Notes under the pieces: generated by a model
Seen by the model: the letters and a program-made list of their open reading frames with translations, nothing else
Told to the model about the DNA's origin: nothing
The model's database searches: none
Position numbers and translations under genes: made by a program
Assembly: GCA_023480765.1 (NCBI GenBank)
Contig: JAMCWZ010000093.1
Location: 1 to 37,451 of the forward strand
Direction: 5' to 3'
DNA length: 37,451 nucleotides
Source: Nitrospirota bacterium
Lineage (GTDB): Bacteria; Nitrospirota_A; Leptospirillia; Leptospirillales; Leptospirillaceae
Shown here: piece by piece, positions 1-8,384 of the stretch
How the letters are laid out: each line of letters starts with the position of its first letter
How positions within the stretch are numbered: the first letter of the stretch is position 1

Positions 1-173
1 TAAACGATTGAATCCAGGAGACGTTTCGCCTGGGGGCCCATATCGTCAGGAAACATGGGGCGAACTTCGGGGTATTTTCTAAACAGATAGTTATAAAAAT
101 ATTCCGTGACTTTTGTTCCATGCGGTGCCAGAACATCGACGCTCTTCTTGATTGCTTCCGTGTTGATCGCCAT
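1..173 (-). CDS. Single-domain globin / flavohaemoglobin-type globin domain, 5' part only
   Basis: Reading leftwards from the ATG at 173 gives 57 residues before the window ends. The start, MAINTEAIKKSVDVLAPHG, followed by a TEYFYNYLF segment and a PEVRPMFP segment, matches the A-C helices and CD corner of Vitreoscilla-type globins and flavohaemoglobins. The Tyr in the YFYNYLF stretch is a candidate B10 distal residue and the Phe of MFP a candidate CD1 Phe. Such globins bind O2 and NO and usually act in NO detoxification. An AAGGAG-like ribosome binding site lies about 8 bases upstream of the ATG. The reductase domain, if present, would be outside the window, so a single-domain globin and a full flavohaemoglobin cannot be told apart. 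The upstream promoter carries an NsrR-like motif, which supports an NO-related role by inference. Confidence 0.8.
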   Translation of the reverse strand, partial: MAINTEAIKKSVDVLAPHGTKVTEYFYNYLFRKYPEVRPMFPDDMGPQAKRLLDSIV

Positions 174-233
174 CCTGAAAAACTCCTTTTTTGGGGGCAG
201 AGCCCGTTTGGCCGATTGTTGCACCTCCATAAA

Positions 234-270
234 GATGCATCGGTAATATATTATATATTTTAAATGCATC
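234..270 (-). promoter_or_regulatory. Putative NsrR-like operator overlapping the globin promoter
   Basis: The minus strand reads GATGCATTTAAAATATAT (270-253) between the -35 and -10 elements. This agrees well with the first half and centre of the known NsrR consensus, roughly AAGATGCATTT-A-AAATGCATCTT; the second half is degraded. A second copy of the other half, ATGCATCTT, occurs with its GATGCAT core exactly 30 bases away (234-240), about three helical turns, on the downstream side of the -10. Sites overlapping a promoter normally repress. NsrR itself is not in the window, so the regulator's identity is inferred from motif and gene context only. Confidence 0.45.
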
Positions 271-276
271 ATTCAA
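248..276 (-). promoter_or_regulatory. Sigma-70 type promoter of the globin gene
   Basis: On the minus strand a -35 TTGAAT (276-271) is followed by a 17-base spacer and a -10 TAATAT (253-248). It points at the globin start about 75 bases downstream. The optimal spacer and good match of both hexamers make this one of the better promoters in the window. The AT-rich spacer contains the NsrR-like sequence described separately. Confidence 0.6.
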
Positions 277-372
277 GGGGGGGAACCTCACCCGGGAAGT
301 TCCACGAGATTTTTCGTCGTTTGAGGAAAAGAAGGAATAAGAAAATGAGGGAGTAAGGAAAAGAAGCCCGTG

Positions 373-1776
373 TCAGGAGGTTTGAGGGAGAGTTTTTTCG
401 GCTTCGGACAGAAGGGCTTCGATTTCTTGCTGAATCGCGTCTCTTCTTTGCGGAGTGGGACCTTCAAATCTTAAAACCAGAACGGGTTGGGTGTTGGAGG
501 CGCGCACAAGTCCCCAGCCGTCCGAAAAATCGATCCGGACCCCATCAATGTCGGAAAACGTGTAGTTCTTTTGCAGGAGGATCTCACGAAGACGGGACAC
601 CACCAGAAATTTGCGATCATCGGTGGAGTCTCTTCTGATTTCCGGTGTCGAAACCGCTTTTGGAAAAGGAGCAAGCAATTCGGACAAGGTTTTTTGCCGA
701 AGGGTCAGAAGTTCAAGAAGACGAATGCCGGCATAGAGGGCATCGTCGTACCCATAATAGCGATCCGCAAAGAAGATGTGTCCGCTCATTTCTCCAGCAA
801 GAGGGGCTTTTGTTTCTTTCATCTTCGCTTTGATCAGGGAATGACCGGCCTTCCACATGAGCGGTTTCCCGCCCATTCGGGCAACTTCATCATAAAGAAT
901 CCGGGATGCCTTGACTTCCGAGAGGATCACAGAGCCCGGACGGGATTCCAGGACCTGCTGTGCGAAAAGAAGAAGAAGCTGATCCCCAAACAGAATATGT
1001 CCCGATTCTGTCACGACACCGATCCGGTCGGAGTCTCCGTCAAAGGCGATTCCAAGGTCCGCCTGGTTTTTTTTGACGTGCGCGATCAGGTCGGAGAGAT
1101 TTTCCGGGACAGTCGGGTCTGGGTGATGGTGAGGAAAATGTCCGTCCGGATCCTGGTATAGGCAGTGCAGTTCGATTCCCAGGGGGGAGAAAAGATCCTG
1201 TGCGACGAGACCGGCTGTTCCGTTCCCGCAATCGAGGACAACGCGCAGGGGACGATTGTGAAAAAGGGGCAGCTTTCCAAAGTTGGCGGCCATTTCCGAA
1301 AGATAGGTTTCCCGGATGGGAGAGTTTGTCCGAACCCCTTTTCTGGAGGGGTGACCGTTGGTGGAGGGGGCAAAAGAGGTCCGTTTTCGGATTTCCTGAA
1401 TGGCGCTGCCGAAAATGGTCTCCTTCCCGATGGCCATCTTGATTCCATTGTCGGCAGCGGGGTTATGACTGCCGGTGATCATGATGCCACCGTCCACCGG
1501 AAGCTTGAAAAGAGAAAAATAGAGAAGGGGCGTCGGAACCTTGCCGACGTCGAGAACGTCGACTCCCGACGCCAGAAGGGCATCTTCCATGGATCTGGCA
1601 ATTCTTGGTGAAGACAGCCGGACGTCCTGTCCAAGAGCCACCCGTTTTCCGCCGGATTCTTTCAGAAGAGAGGCATAGGCCTTTCCGATCGCGTAAACAG
1701 TCGCATCCGAAAGGTCGCGGTCTGCATTTCCCCGGATATCGTATTCACGAAAAATCTTTGGATCAGGATGAATCAT
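373..1776 (-). CDS. manB: Phosphomannomutase / phosphoglucomutase (ManB/AlgC type)
   Basis: A 467-residue alpha-D-phosphohexomutase that interconverts mannose-6-phosphate and mannose-1-phosphate (often also the glucose forms) in the cytoplasm. The phosphoserine loop TGSHNP is at residues 101-106 (Ser103 catalytic), the Mg-binding loop DGDSDR at 246-251 and the sugar-binding loop GEMSGH at 328-333. The N-terminal FREYDIRG motif is typical of the AlgC/ManB subgroup. Length is normal. Its ATG overlaps the stop of manC as ATGA, so the two are translationally coupled and together convert mannose-6-phosphate to GDP-mannose for LPS or exopolysaccharide. Specificity for mannose over glucose is inferred from the manC neighbour. 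No clear Rho-independent terminator is seen after the stop. Confidence 0.93.
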   Translation of the reverse strand: MIHPDPKIFREYDIRGNADRDLSDATVYAIGKAYASLLKESGGKRVALGQDVRLSSPRIARSMEDALLASGVDVLDVGKVPTPLLYFSLFKLPVDGGIMITGSHNPAADNGIKMAIGKETIFGSAIQEIRKRTSFAPSTNGHPSRKGVRTNSPIRETYLSEMAANFGKLPLFHNRPLRVVLDCGNGTAGLVAQDLFSPLGIELHCLYQDPDGHFPHHHPDPTVPENLSDLIAHVKKNQADLGIAFDGDSDRIGVVTESGHILFGDQLLLLFAQQVLESRPGSVILSEVKASRILYDEVARMGGKPLMWKAGHSLIKAKMKETKAPLAGEMSGHIFFADRYYGYDDALYAGIRLLELLTLRQKTLSELLAPFPKAVSTPEIRRDSTDDRKFLVVSRLREILLQKNYTFSDIDGVRIDFSDGWGLVRASNTQPVLVLRFEGPTPQRRDAIQQEIEALLSEAEKTLPQTS

Positions 1777-3248
1777 GATTTTTCTCCGGCTGCCGGACCT
1801 GTGCGGGTTTCTTCTGTCTGCCTCTGATAGTCGTCCGAGAATCGGATGATGTCGTCCTCTTCAAGGTATTCCCCATTCTGCACTTCAATGATGACAAGGG
1901 GAACCTTGCCGGGATTTTCGATCCGGTGACGCGTTGTTTTGGGAATGTCGATGCTCTGGTTGACGTGCAGGAAAATCTCCTGGTCTTCGAGGGTGATCCG
2001 GGCAGTCCCGGCGATGACGACCCAATGTTCGGAGCGATGCAGGTGCATCTGATAACTGAGACGCGCCCGGGGATTGACTGTCACGTTTTTGATCTTGTAG
2101 TTCGGCCCCTGGTCCAGAATCGTGTAATGTCCCCAAGGCCGGTGGGTTGTCCGGTGCTCCTGGGCTTCGACGCGGTTCCGGTTTTTGAGTTCGTTGACAA
2201 CATCGCGCACTTTCTGGGCTTCATCCTTGTGGCAGACAAGGGTGGCGTCATCCGTATCGACGATGACAAGGTCCTTCAGTCCGATGGTGGCGAGAATGCG
2301 TTTGTCCCCGTAAAGGATGCAATTGCGGTTGTGCAGGGAGACAACATTTCCACGCAGAATGTTTCCACTCTCGTCTTTTTCGGCAATGTCGTCCAGGGCG
2401 CTCCATGAACCGACGTCCTTCCAGTCAAGGTCCGCCGAAATCGTCCAGACATTTTTCGACTTTTCCAGAAGACCATAATCGACGGACGTCTGAGGAGCTT
2501 TGGCATAAAGCTCCTTCAGGAGACTGTTTTCCTCTTTTGTTCCGATCGCGTCTGCGTAGGCTCGGAGAGTTTTGTGAAATTCGGGCTGGTGTTGAAGGAG
2601 TTCGTCCAGAAAAACGCGGGCACGAAAGGCAAGCATTCCACTGTTCCAGAGATGGCGTTTCCCGGCGATATAGCTTTCGGCTCTTTCGCGGTCCGGTTTT
2701 TCAACGAAGTTTTTGACCCGAAAGACAGGGGAGAGCCCGGCGGATTCATCGCGAACGACTTCCCCCAATTCGATATATCCAAAGCCCGTTTCGGGACGGG
2801 TGGGCAAAACGCCGAACGTCAGGATCACATCCTGTTTTTCCGCGATGGAACAGGCCTGTTTAAGAAGGGCCAGAAACTTTTCCTGCGGGGCAATCAGGTG
2901 GTCGCTGGCCATCACGGCCAGAACGGCCTCCGGATCGGTCCGCGCAAGACAGGCAGCTGCAACGGCCAGAGGAGTCAGGGTATTCTTGGATTGGGGTTCG
3001 ACAAAGACTTTTGCCGGAAGTCCTTCGCGTTCTGCCAATCGTAAAACGCGGCGGGTTTCGGCTTCGTGCTTGGGTCCCACCATGATCCAGAGCCGCTCCT
3101 GTGGAATCAGGGGCATGACTCTGTCGATCGTGCCCTGGAGAAGCGAAGAGCCTCCGTCAAGAGACAAGAACTGCTTGGGATAGAGTTCTCTGCTCAGTGG
3201 CCAGAAACGTGTGCCAGAGCCGCCCGCCATAATAATGCCAAACCACAT
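1773..3248 (-). CDS. manC: Bifunctional mannose-1-phosphate guanylyltransferase / mannose-6-phosphate isomerase
   Basis: A protein of 491 residues from the ATG at 3248, which I prefer over longer in-frame starts because AAGGAG lies about 8 bases upstream and MWFGIIMAGGSGTRFWPLSR is the natural N-terminus of this family. The nucleotidyltransferase signature GGSGTRFWP is at residues 9-17 and an FVEKP motif lies mid-domain. The C-terminal third is a type II phosphomannose isomerase cupin, seen as RPWGHY and then HLHRSEHWVVIAGTA. Total length matches AlgA/XanB/ManC (about 480). The enzyme makes mannose-6-phosphate from fructose-6-phosphate and GDP-mannose from mannose-1-phosphate plus GTP; ManB does the step between. 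The isomerase activity is inferred from the cupin and is not always retained. Confidence 0.93.
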   Translation of the reverse strand: MWFGIIMAGGSGTRFWPLSRELYPKQFLSLDGGSSLLQGTIDRVMPLIPQERLWIMVGPKHEAETRRVLRLAEREGLPAKVFVEPQSKNTLTPLAVAAACLARTDPEAVLAVMASDHLIAPQEKFLALLKQACSIAEKQDVILTFGVLPTRPETGFGYIELGEVVRDESAGLSPVFRVKNFVEKPDRERAESYIAGKRHLWNSGMLAFRARVFLDELLQHQPEFHKTLRAYADAIGTKEENSLLKELYAKAPQTSVDYGLLEKSKNVWTISADLDWKDVGSWSALDDIAEKDESGNILRGNVVSLHNRNCILYGDKRILATIGLKDLVIVDTDDATLVCHKDEAQKVRDVVNELKNRNRVEAQEHRTTHRPWGHYTILDQGPNYKIKNVTVNPRARLSYQMHLHRSEHWVVIAGTARITLEDQEIFLHVNQSIDIPKTTRHRIENPGKVPLVIIEVQNGEYLEEDDIIRFSDDYQRQTEETRTGPAAGEKS

Positions 3249-3741
3249 CTCCAGGACTCCTTTTTCGTGCGTTAGGAAGAATGCCTTTTGAATGACTTCA
3301 GGGTAACGGTAAGCATTCTTATCGGTTTTCCGGACCAAAAACAACAGGCCCAAACCTATCAAAATTGCCATTTTTTCGCAATTTGACCTGGAAAGGTTCC
3401 GTCTCCGGAGTTTCTTGACAGACACCTCTTCGGTGGTATTGTGACACCATCTGAAAAAATAGGTATGAAAATATTTCTTGCAAAATCAGAAATTTTTATC
3501 CTTAGCCCCTTCCCTTCCTCACATGATGACCTGGATGCAGCAGGTGATCTGGCCAAAACGGTTTCGATGATCCATAGACAACGGGGTGACCGGTCGAGAC
3601 AGCGGGAGAGGTGCTTGACAGGAAAAGTTTCAGGAGGCAAAGGGTCCGGAGAAAAAGATTTCATCGAGAGACGGCAAAACAATCGGGCAAAAGGAAGACT
3701 CCTGTGTCTTGAAGCCCGATAACCCGTCGGGAGGTCCCAAG
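3249..3741. other. 493-base divergent intergenic region, no supported gene
   Basis: This stretch separates manC (leftward) from the small gene at 3742 (rightward). Weak ORFs occur on both strands, but none has family resemblance, a good ribosome binding site or a plausible composition. A TTGACA hexamer at 3415-3420 on the plus strand is followed at 16 bases by a poor -10 candidate (TATTGT), so a rightward promoter there is only possible. A second TTGACA at 3615-3620 has no partner -10. A short TGGT/ACCA inverted repeat lies near 3435-3450. I cannot place the manC promoter with confidence. Confidence 0.4.
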
Positions 3742-4014
3742 ATGGTTCCCTGGTCTATCGTGCTGGACAGAAAGGCTCTTTCCCACGGGGTCCTGCGGTT
3801 GTCCGATTTTCTGATCTGTCCTGTCTGTCGGGAAAAAAGGATCCCGGACGAATGGGCTTCGATCCGCCGTTCTGGCATGTGTGAAGAGTGTTCTTATGCG
3901 CAAAGACGGGGAAACCCCTATCGAGGAAGACCTGTCAAACGCCGCACCTTCTTTCAGCGCTTGGGTTTGTCGAAGGTTTTTCCGGGAAGCCAGCGTCCCC
4001 GAATTCCGGCCTGA
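3742..4014 (+). CDS. Small protein with paired CxxC motifs, function unknown
   Basis: A 90-residue protein from the ATG at 3742, chosen because GGGAGG sits 7 bases upstream; an in-frame ATG at 3709 lacks this. It contains a CPVC pair, then about 20 residues later a CEEC pair, the spacing of a zinc ribbon or treble-clef zinc finger. The C-terminal third is rich in Arg and Lys (RRGNPYRGRPVKRRTFFQR), which would suit nucleic-acid or ribosome contact. I do not recognise a named family. It precedes another unknown gene (4131) on the same strand by 116 bases. That it is a real gene rests on the start signal and the Cys pattern; zinc binding is inference. Confidence 0.55.
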   Translation: MVPWSIVLDRKALSHGVLRLSDFLICPVCREKRIPDEWASIRRSGMCEECSYAQRRGNPYRGRPVKRRTFFQRLGLSKVFPGSQRPRIPA

Positions 4015-4130
4015 ATCCAGTCTTTAAACGTTTTTTTCCGGGGGTATAGTTTAGAAGAGAGATGCAAGAGTCGGGCAATGTGTTAACTGTTTCTCGCCAA
4101 CAACCGTCAGATCAGCCAGGGAGGTGGATC

Positions 4131-4817
4131 ATGATTCGTGTGAAGGGGCAAGATGCCGTTAATGAAGCTTTCTGGTATTTGGGAGAAAGCCCGAACCTAC
4201 CCAAGGCCGCTTTTTTCCGGCTGACACCGGAGGGAGACAAGCGAAAGATCTCTCCGGAAGAGATTCAAAAGCTTGTGGCAAGCAACCGGGCGCGTCCCCA
4301 GGAGTTTATGTGTGAGGTTCCCTGTGTGTGGGATCTGCTCCAGGGGTGTGAGAGCGATCGGGTTTCTTTTCCGCTTCCGGATTTGTCAATTTATCCGGGC
4401 ACAAAAGTGGTCGTTGTGCAGAACCGATTTTTCGGAGCGGAAATCTGCCCGGGAAGCCGATGGTTCTCCATCAGTCGACCGGTTTATGACAGTGCTGTGC
4501 GCTGGGCGAAGGGAACTCCGGTCATCGAGCCCGAGTATTCCCAGGACGAATTCATGAACCGTCTTTTTCCGCGCACTTTTCTGAAACCCGGTGTCTGGCG
4601 GGGAGACTGCCATTCTTTGAAAGAATGCCGCCTGACGGGCGAGCATCTTCTTCAAATCTTTTCCCTGCCACATCTGCAGAATTCAGGGTGGGAGGACCAG
4701 CAGAAAGCTGCAGGGCGGGAAATATCCGAAGAATACGGGGATGGTCTTTTCTATGACCGGGTTCTCGAAGATGTCCGGTCGGCATGCCCAAAGGATTCTT
4801 TGGAGACCTTCCCATGA
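4131..4817 (+). CDS. Hypothetical protein, 228 residues
   Basis: The ORF is open from 4062, but the ATG at 4131 is preferred because GGGAGG lies about 6 bases before it, whereas the upstream ATG has only a weak purine run. The product, beginning MIRVKGQDAVNEAFWYLGE, is soluble with no signal peptide or membrane helix and is rich in aromatic residues, with scattered Cys (CEVPC, CESD, CPGS, DCHSLKEC). I recognise no domain. A TATAGT at 4045-4050 could be a -10 but has no convincing -35. The gene ends 21 bases before the convergent SDR gene's stop with no obvious terminator. Codon use looks like that of its neighbours. Confidence 0.6.
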   Translation: MIRVKGQDAVNEAFWYLGESPNLPKAAFFRLTPEGDKRKISPEEIQKLVASNRARPQEFMCEVPCVWDLLQGCESDRVSFPLPDLSIYPGTKVVVVQNRFFGAEICPGSRWFSISRPVYDSAVRWAKGTPVIEPEYSQDEFMNRLFPRTFLKPGVWRGDCHSLKECRLTGEHLLQIFSLPHLQNSGWEDQQKAAGREISEEYGDGLFYDRVLEDVRSACPKDSLETFP

Positions 4818-4838
4818 CCCCCTCCGGGGACAGGGGTA

Positions 4839-5672
4839 TCACGTTCGTGAAGGATGTTTTCTCCGGACTACCCTCGACAGGAGAAACTCTCTCAAGGGCA
4901 GGGGGAGAGAAGCCAAAAATCTTAAGGGCCAGGCCAGACCAGCAGGGAACGAGTAGACGGGTGTTTTTTTTCTGGCCGCCTTCAGAATGAGCCGGGCGGC
5001 TTTTTCCGGTTCCAGAACAAAGGGCATGGGATAGGGATTGTCCTGTGTCATCTCTGTTCGGATAAATCCGGGATTCACAAGTGTGAGGGTGACCCCATGC
5101 TGTTTCAAGTCGTACCGAAGGGATCCGCACCAGAGGTTCAGGGCCGCTTTTGATGCACAGTATCCTCCGGCTTCCGGGAGTGCAAGATAGGATGCAAGGC
5201 TGGATATGACAAGGATCGATCCACTCCGGTTGCCTGTCATTCCAGGAAGAAAAGGCAGGATTGTATTTCTTGCACCATGAAAGTTCGTCTCCATCACGTC
5301 CTCTTCACATCGATCTGTCATCCCTGCATATAAAGGCCCCCGTATCCCGGCGTTGGCAATCAGGCAATCGGGAACGCCGTAACGCTGTTGAAAGTCCATT
5401 CCCGCTTCTTGCAGAAAGGTTTTGTCACGGACGTCTCCCGTGTAGATCGTCACGTTGACCCCCTTTTTCCGGACTTCTCCGGCCAGAGATTCCAGGAGAC
5501 TTGTTCGACGAGCCAATAACCCCATGGAGACACCGGGATGGGCGGATTCCAGGGCCAGGGCTTTTCCCAGACCAGAGGATGCGCCTGTCAGAAAAATCCG
5601 GGAGAAGAAAGGAGTGCGGGACGACGTTTTCTCCGGGGGAGTGTTCCCGGGAGATTCCGGATGGATTTCCAT
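4839..5672 (-). CDS. Short-chain dehydrogenase/reductase (SDR family)
   Basis: A 277-residue classical SDR. The NAD(P)-binding TGASSGLG motif follows a roughly 28-residue N-terminal extension, then come an LIANAGIRG (NAG) motif, an active-site Ser in VISSLAS and the YCASK catalytic Tyr-Lys pair, followed by VNPGFIRTEM. The Arg pair in LLARR after the first beta-strand hints at NADP preference. The C-terminal region is the lengthened tail of DltE-like/YqjQ-like SDRs, with a hydrophobic LAWPLRFLASLPLPL segment that may contact membrane. The substrate cannot be read from sequence. It is transcribed divergently from era and convergently with the hypothetical gene at 4131. The start codon has only a weak AGGT ribosome site, so the exact N-terminus is less certain than the domain. 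Confidence 0.85.
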   Translation of the reverse strand: MEIHPESPGNTPPEKTSSRTPFFSRIFLTGASSGLGKALALESAHPGVSMGLLARRTSLLESLAGEVRKKGVNVTIYTGDVRDKTFLQEAGMDFQQRYGVPDCLIANAGIRGPLYAGMTDRCEEDVMETNFHGARNTILPFLPGMTGNRSGSILVISSLASYLALPEAGGYCASKAALNLWCGSLRYDLKQHGVTLTLVNPGFIRTEMTQDNPYPMPFVLEPEKAARLILKAARKKTPVYSFPAGLAWPLRFLASLPLPLREFLLSRVVRRKHPSRT

Positions 5673-5763
5673 TCTTGACCTGGCCCATGATAAAGTTTCT
5701 GAAGTTGAGACAATTCACCCTGGCAAACGAAAATTCGTCTGCTGATGACCTGAAAGGCCCGAA

Positions 5764-6726
5764 ATGCCGAAAAACCCCGTTCCATCCTTGCCTGTCGGGG
5801 AGGAGCAAGCCTCGAACAGCGCCCATTCCCGTTCCGGATTTGTCTCTCTGGTAGGACTCCCGAACTCCGGAAAGTCGACACTGGTCAATGCAATCGTTGG
5901 AGAAAAGATTGCGGCAACCTCACCCGTCGCCCAGACCACCCGAACCCTGATCCAGGGGATCCACACCACCACTCGCGGTCAGATTGTCTTCTATGATACG
6001 CCGGGGTTTCACCGTTTGTCGCACGCTTTCAACCAGCTCATGGGGACTGTGGCGAGAGAAGCTCTCCTTTCGGCCGATGTTGTCGTCTGGGTCGTGAGTC
6101 TCGATCCTTTGCCGGGCCCGCAGGATGTGGAGAAAATGCGGCAGATTCTTCTTCCCGCTCTCGGGGGGAGACCGTTGGTGATCGCCGCGACAAAAATGGA
6201 CCGGGCAAAGCCCCAGGGGATGATTCCACGCCTTCTGGAAATTGAAAAATGGGGGTTCCCGGGTGAAATCATACCGGTTTCCGGTTTAAAAGAAAAAAAT
6301 CTTGACCGGTTTCTCAATCTTCTCTTTGACCTTCTTCCTGCAGGAGAGCCCGTCTTCGACCGGGAATGGTACACAAGCCAGACCGTCCGTCAGTTGGCGC
6401 GCGAGTATATTCAGGAAAAAATTTTCTTGCAGCTGAGAGAGGAAGTTCCCCATCAGGCAGCTGTATTGATCGAAGAGTTTGAGGAACCGCAATCCCCGGG
6501 CGAAATTACGCGAATCACGGGTTCTATTTTTGTCGAACGACTCTCCCAGAAAGGCATTCTGATCGGACAGAAGGGAGAGAGGATCCGTGAAATCAGCCAG
6601 GCAGCCAGGAAGGATATCGAAAGACTTGTGGGAGGAAAAGTTTTTTTGCGTCTGGATGTGCGGGTTTCCGAAGGTTGGCGTGAAAATCCCGGTATGCTTC
6701 GGGAGCTTGGATATATGCCCGAATAA
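5764..6726 (+). CDS. era: GTPase Era, 16S rRNA-binding ribosome assembly factor
   Basis: A 320-residue Era GTPase acting in late 30S subunit assembly. G1 is GLPNSGKS (31-38), G3 is DTPG (78-81), and G4 reads TKMD (143-146) where most family members have NKxD. The C-terminal KH domain has GQKGERIREI as its GxxG loop (IGQKGERI). The first 20 or so residues before FVSLVGLPN are a nonconserved extension; the ATG is kept because AAAGG lies just upstream and no better internal start is visible. It is followed after 12 bases by recO, a very common era-recO arrangement, so the two are likely co-transcribed. Confidence 0.95.
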   Translation: MPKNPVPSLPVGEEQASNSAHSRSGFVSLVGLPNSGKSTLVNAIVGEKIAATSPVAQTTRTLIQGIHTTTRGQIVFYDTPGFHRLSHAFNQLMGTVAREALLSADVVVWVVSLDPLPGPQDVEKMRQILLPALGGRPLVIAATKMDRAKPQGMIPRLLEIEKWGFPGEIIPVSGLKEKNLDRFLNLLFDLLPAGEPVFDREWYTSQTVRQLAREYIQEKIFLQLREEVPHQAAVLIEEFEEPQSPGEITRITGSIFVERLSQKGILIGQKGERIREISQAARKDIERLVGGKVFLRLDVRVSEGWRENPGMLRELGYMPE

Positions 6727-6738
6727 CGAGGAGACTCC

Positions 6739-7479
6739 TTGGAGCAGTATGCCCTGGTTCTGCGGTCGGTCCGATATCTTGAGTCCGACAGGGTGGTGAC
6801 CTTCTTTTCCAGGGAAGAAGGAGTTCTTACAGGATTTGCCCGGGGAGCGACGGGGATGTCAAACCGTTTTGGAGCTTCCCTGGAACCCCTGACTCTTTCA
6901 ACAATACTCGGAAGGTTCCATCTCGAGGGAACTCTTTACCGGATCCATAAAGCGTCTATTGTGAACCCGTTCTCGTACGTCAAATCTGACCTGGACCGAT
7001 GCTACTGGGCGGGAATGGGGATCCGTCTTTTATTGGGACTTCTTCCTCCTGCCTTGCCGGAACCGCCTGTTTTTGATCTTGCGGTCAATTATCTGGAACT
7101 CCTCTCGGCCCAAAAGATCTCGCCGGCTTTTGCCTGGATCCGTTTTGCGGCATCCGCGCTGGACCTTCTTGGATACCAGATCCGGGCAGATGACTGCAGC
7201 CTTTGCAAAGAATCTCCCTTCGGAAATTCCCTTTTTTATTATCCAATGGATGGAAGGGTCCTGTGTTCCCGTTGTCTCGAGAATCCCGGAAGGATGGAAG
7301 TGGGACTGAAAGTGGAAGTGAGGGTCTTGCGCTTTCTTGATGGAATTGCGAGAAACGGGGGGGAGATTCCAGCGGATACCCCGATTCTGAGCAGGTCGGT
7401 TGAGTTTCTGGATCGGATCCTGTCCTGTCGGGTGAAGGACTGGCGAACGATCGATTCCCTGCCGGTCCGTATTGTCTAG
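6739..7479 (+). CDS. recO: DNA repair protein RecO
   Basis: A 246-residue protein starting at a TTG codon with AGGAG about 6 bases upstream. The N-terminus, MEQYALVLRSVRYLESDRVVTFFSREEG, is the OB-fold of RecO, and the C-terminal part has a four-Cys zinc site (CSLC, then about 20 residues later CSRC) as in Deinococcus-type RecO. RecO works with RecF and RecR to load RecA at gaps and anneals SSB-coated DNA. Length is typical (about 240). It is separated from era by 12 bases and likely shares its transcript. It ends 44 bases before the convergent outer-membrane protein gene with no clear terminator hairpin. Confidence 0.93.
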   Translation: MEQYALVLRSVRYLESDRVVTFFSREEGVLTGFARGATGMSNRFGASLEPLTLSTILGRFHLEGTLYRIHKASIVNPFSYVKSDLDRCYWAGMGIRLLLGLLPPALPEPPVFDLAVNYLELLSAQKISPAFAWIRFAASALDLLGYQIRADDCSLCKESPFGNSLFYYPMDGRVLCSRCLENPGRMEVGLKVEVRVLRFLDGIARNGGEIPADTPILSRSVEFLDRILSCRVKDWRTIDSLPVRIV

Positions 7480-7523
7480 ACTTCCAGGGAATATCGGGGC
7501 GAGCGTGAGAATGCCTGCTTATA

Positions 7524-8177
7524 TCAGAACTGAAAGAAGTGAATTCCTACCGATGTGATGAACATGATCAAGGGACCAGACCCTGATGGCTGATAAGCCC
7601 CAAAAGCCAGTGGCATCACTCCAACACGCTCTTCAAGAAAAAATTCCTTCAGACTGAACCCCCCGCCAATTTCCGCGTATGGCTCCACTTCCGGATGGTC
7701 TGCTCCATAGGAAAATTCAAATCCGGGACCGATGCCGCCCGTTAAAAAGAATGTGTTTTTCTTGCGCGTCCGGTAGATGACATGGGAAAAGCCGAACGTG
7801 ACAGGAACGACAGAGACAATTCCGCCAGTATTGGGCTCGAATGTTACCGTATTCGGGCCGGGATTGGTTCCCGTCGGGAAGACCTGAATGCCGGCGGAAA
7901 ACATGGCATCCCAGTCCGGAAGGACCTCCCAGAGCAAGCGGATGTCTCCTCCCCCGCCAATGATGCCGGCATTTTGAAGGGGAGAGACAGGAGCAATTGT
8001 CATGTCTCCCAGAAATTCAAGATCAACGGCTGAGACTTTCTGTGGGGCAAGAGAAAGCAGGGCAAGAACAAGGATGAGGGCGGGGATTCCTGGTCGCATG
8101 CCTGTTTTTCGAAAAATGAAAAAACGTTTGCACTGCCGGAAGAATTTTGCAGAAAACCGCGAAGAAATCAGAATCAA
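7524..8177 (-). CDS. Predicted exported outer-membrane beta-barrel protein
   Basis: The product has an N-terminal hydrophobic stretch ending ALLSLAPQKVSA, a likely signal peptidase I site before VDLEF, then alternating Gly/aromatic strands and a final Phe (GIHFFQF), the usual C-terminal signal of outer-membrane barrels. The segment TGGIGPGFEFSYG resembles the lipid A deacylase/OmpW-like acyloxyacyl barrel pattern, but I cannot name the family. Two starts are possible: TTG at 8177 with GGAGG 4 bases upstream (217 residues, long basic n-region), or ATG at 8099 with weak ribosome site but a textbook signal peptide (191 residues). The next upstream gene on the same strand is the DUF1207 protein, also predicted in the outer membrane. 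Confidence 0.65.
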   Translation of the reverse strand: MILISSRFSAKFFRQCKRFFIFRKTGMRPGIPALILVLALLSLAPQKVSAVDLEFLGDMTIAPVSPLQNAGIIGGGGDIRLLWEVLPDWDAMFSAGIQVFPTGTNPGPNTVTFEPNTGGIVSVVPVTFGFSHVIYRTRKKNTFFLTGGIGPGFEFSYGADHPEVEPYAEIGGGFSLKEFFLEERVGVMPLAFGAYQPSGSGPLIMFITSVGIHFFQF

Positions 8178-8384
8178 GGGACCTCCGCCCGGTCACGAAA
8201 AAATCTCATCCGGGCTGGTAGCAATCTTTTCGGGTTGAGAAAGGGTTGTCCCGATCGAAACATAGGAATACGGTCCGGCAGTGCCCCAAAACCACAGATC
8301 ACAAAAAAGAAAGCCGGAGAAAAACACGATGAAAGAGGGGCGTGCTTTCCATAGAACAATCCCGGAATTTTTGCAGGTCTGGGG

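Noticed and set aside
3441..3722. Plus-strand ORF of 93 residues between manC and the small Cys protein gene
   Set aside because: It starts at GTG with no ribosome site and shows no domain; coding is not supported.
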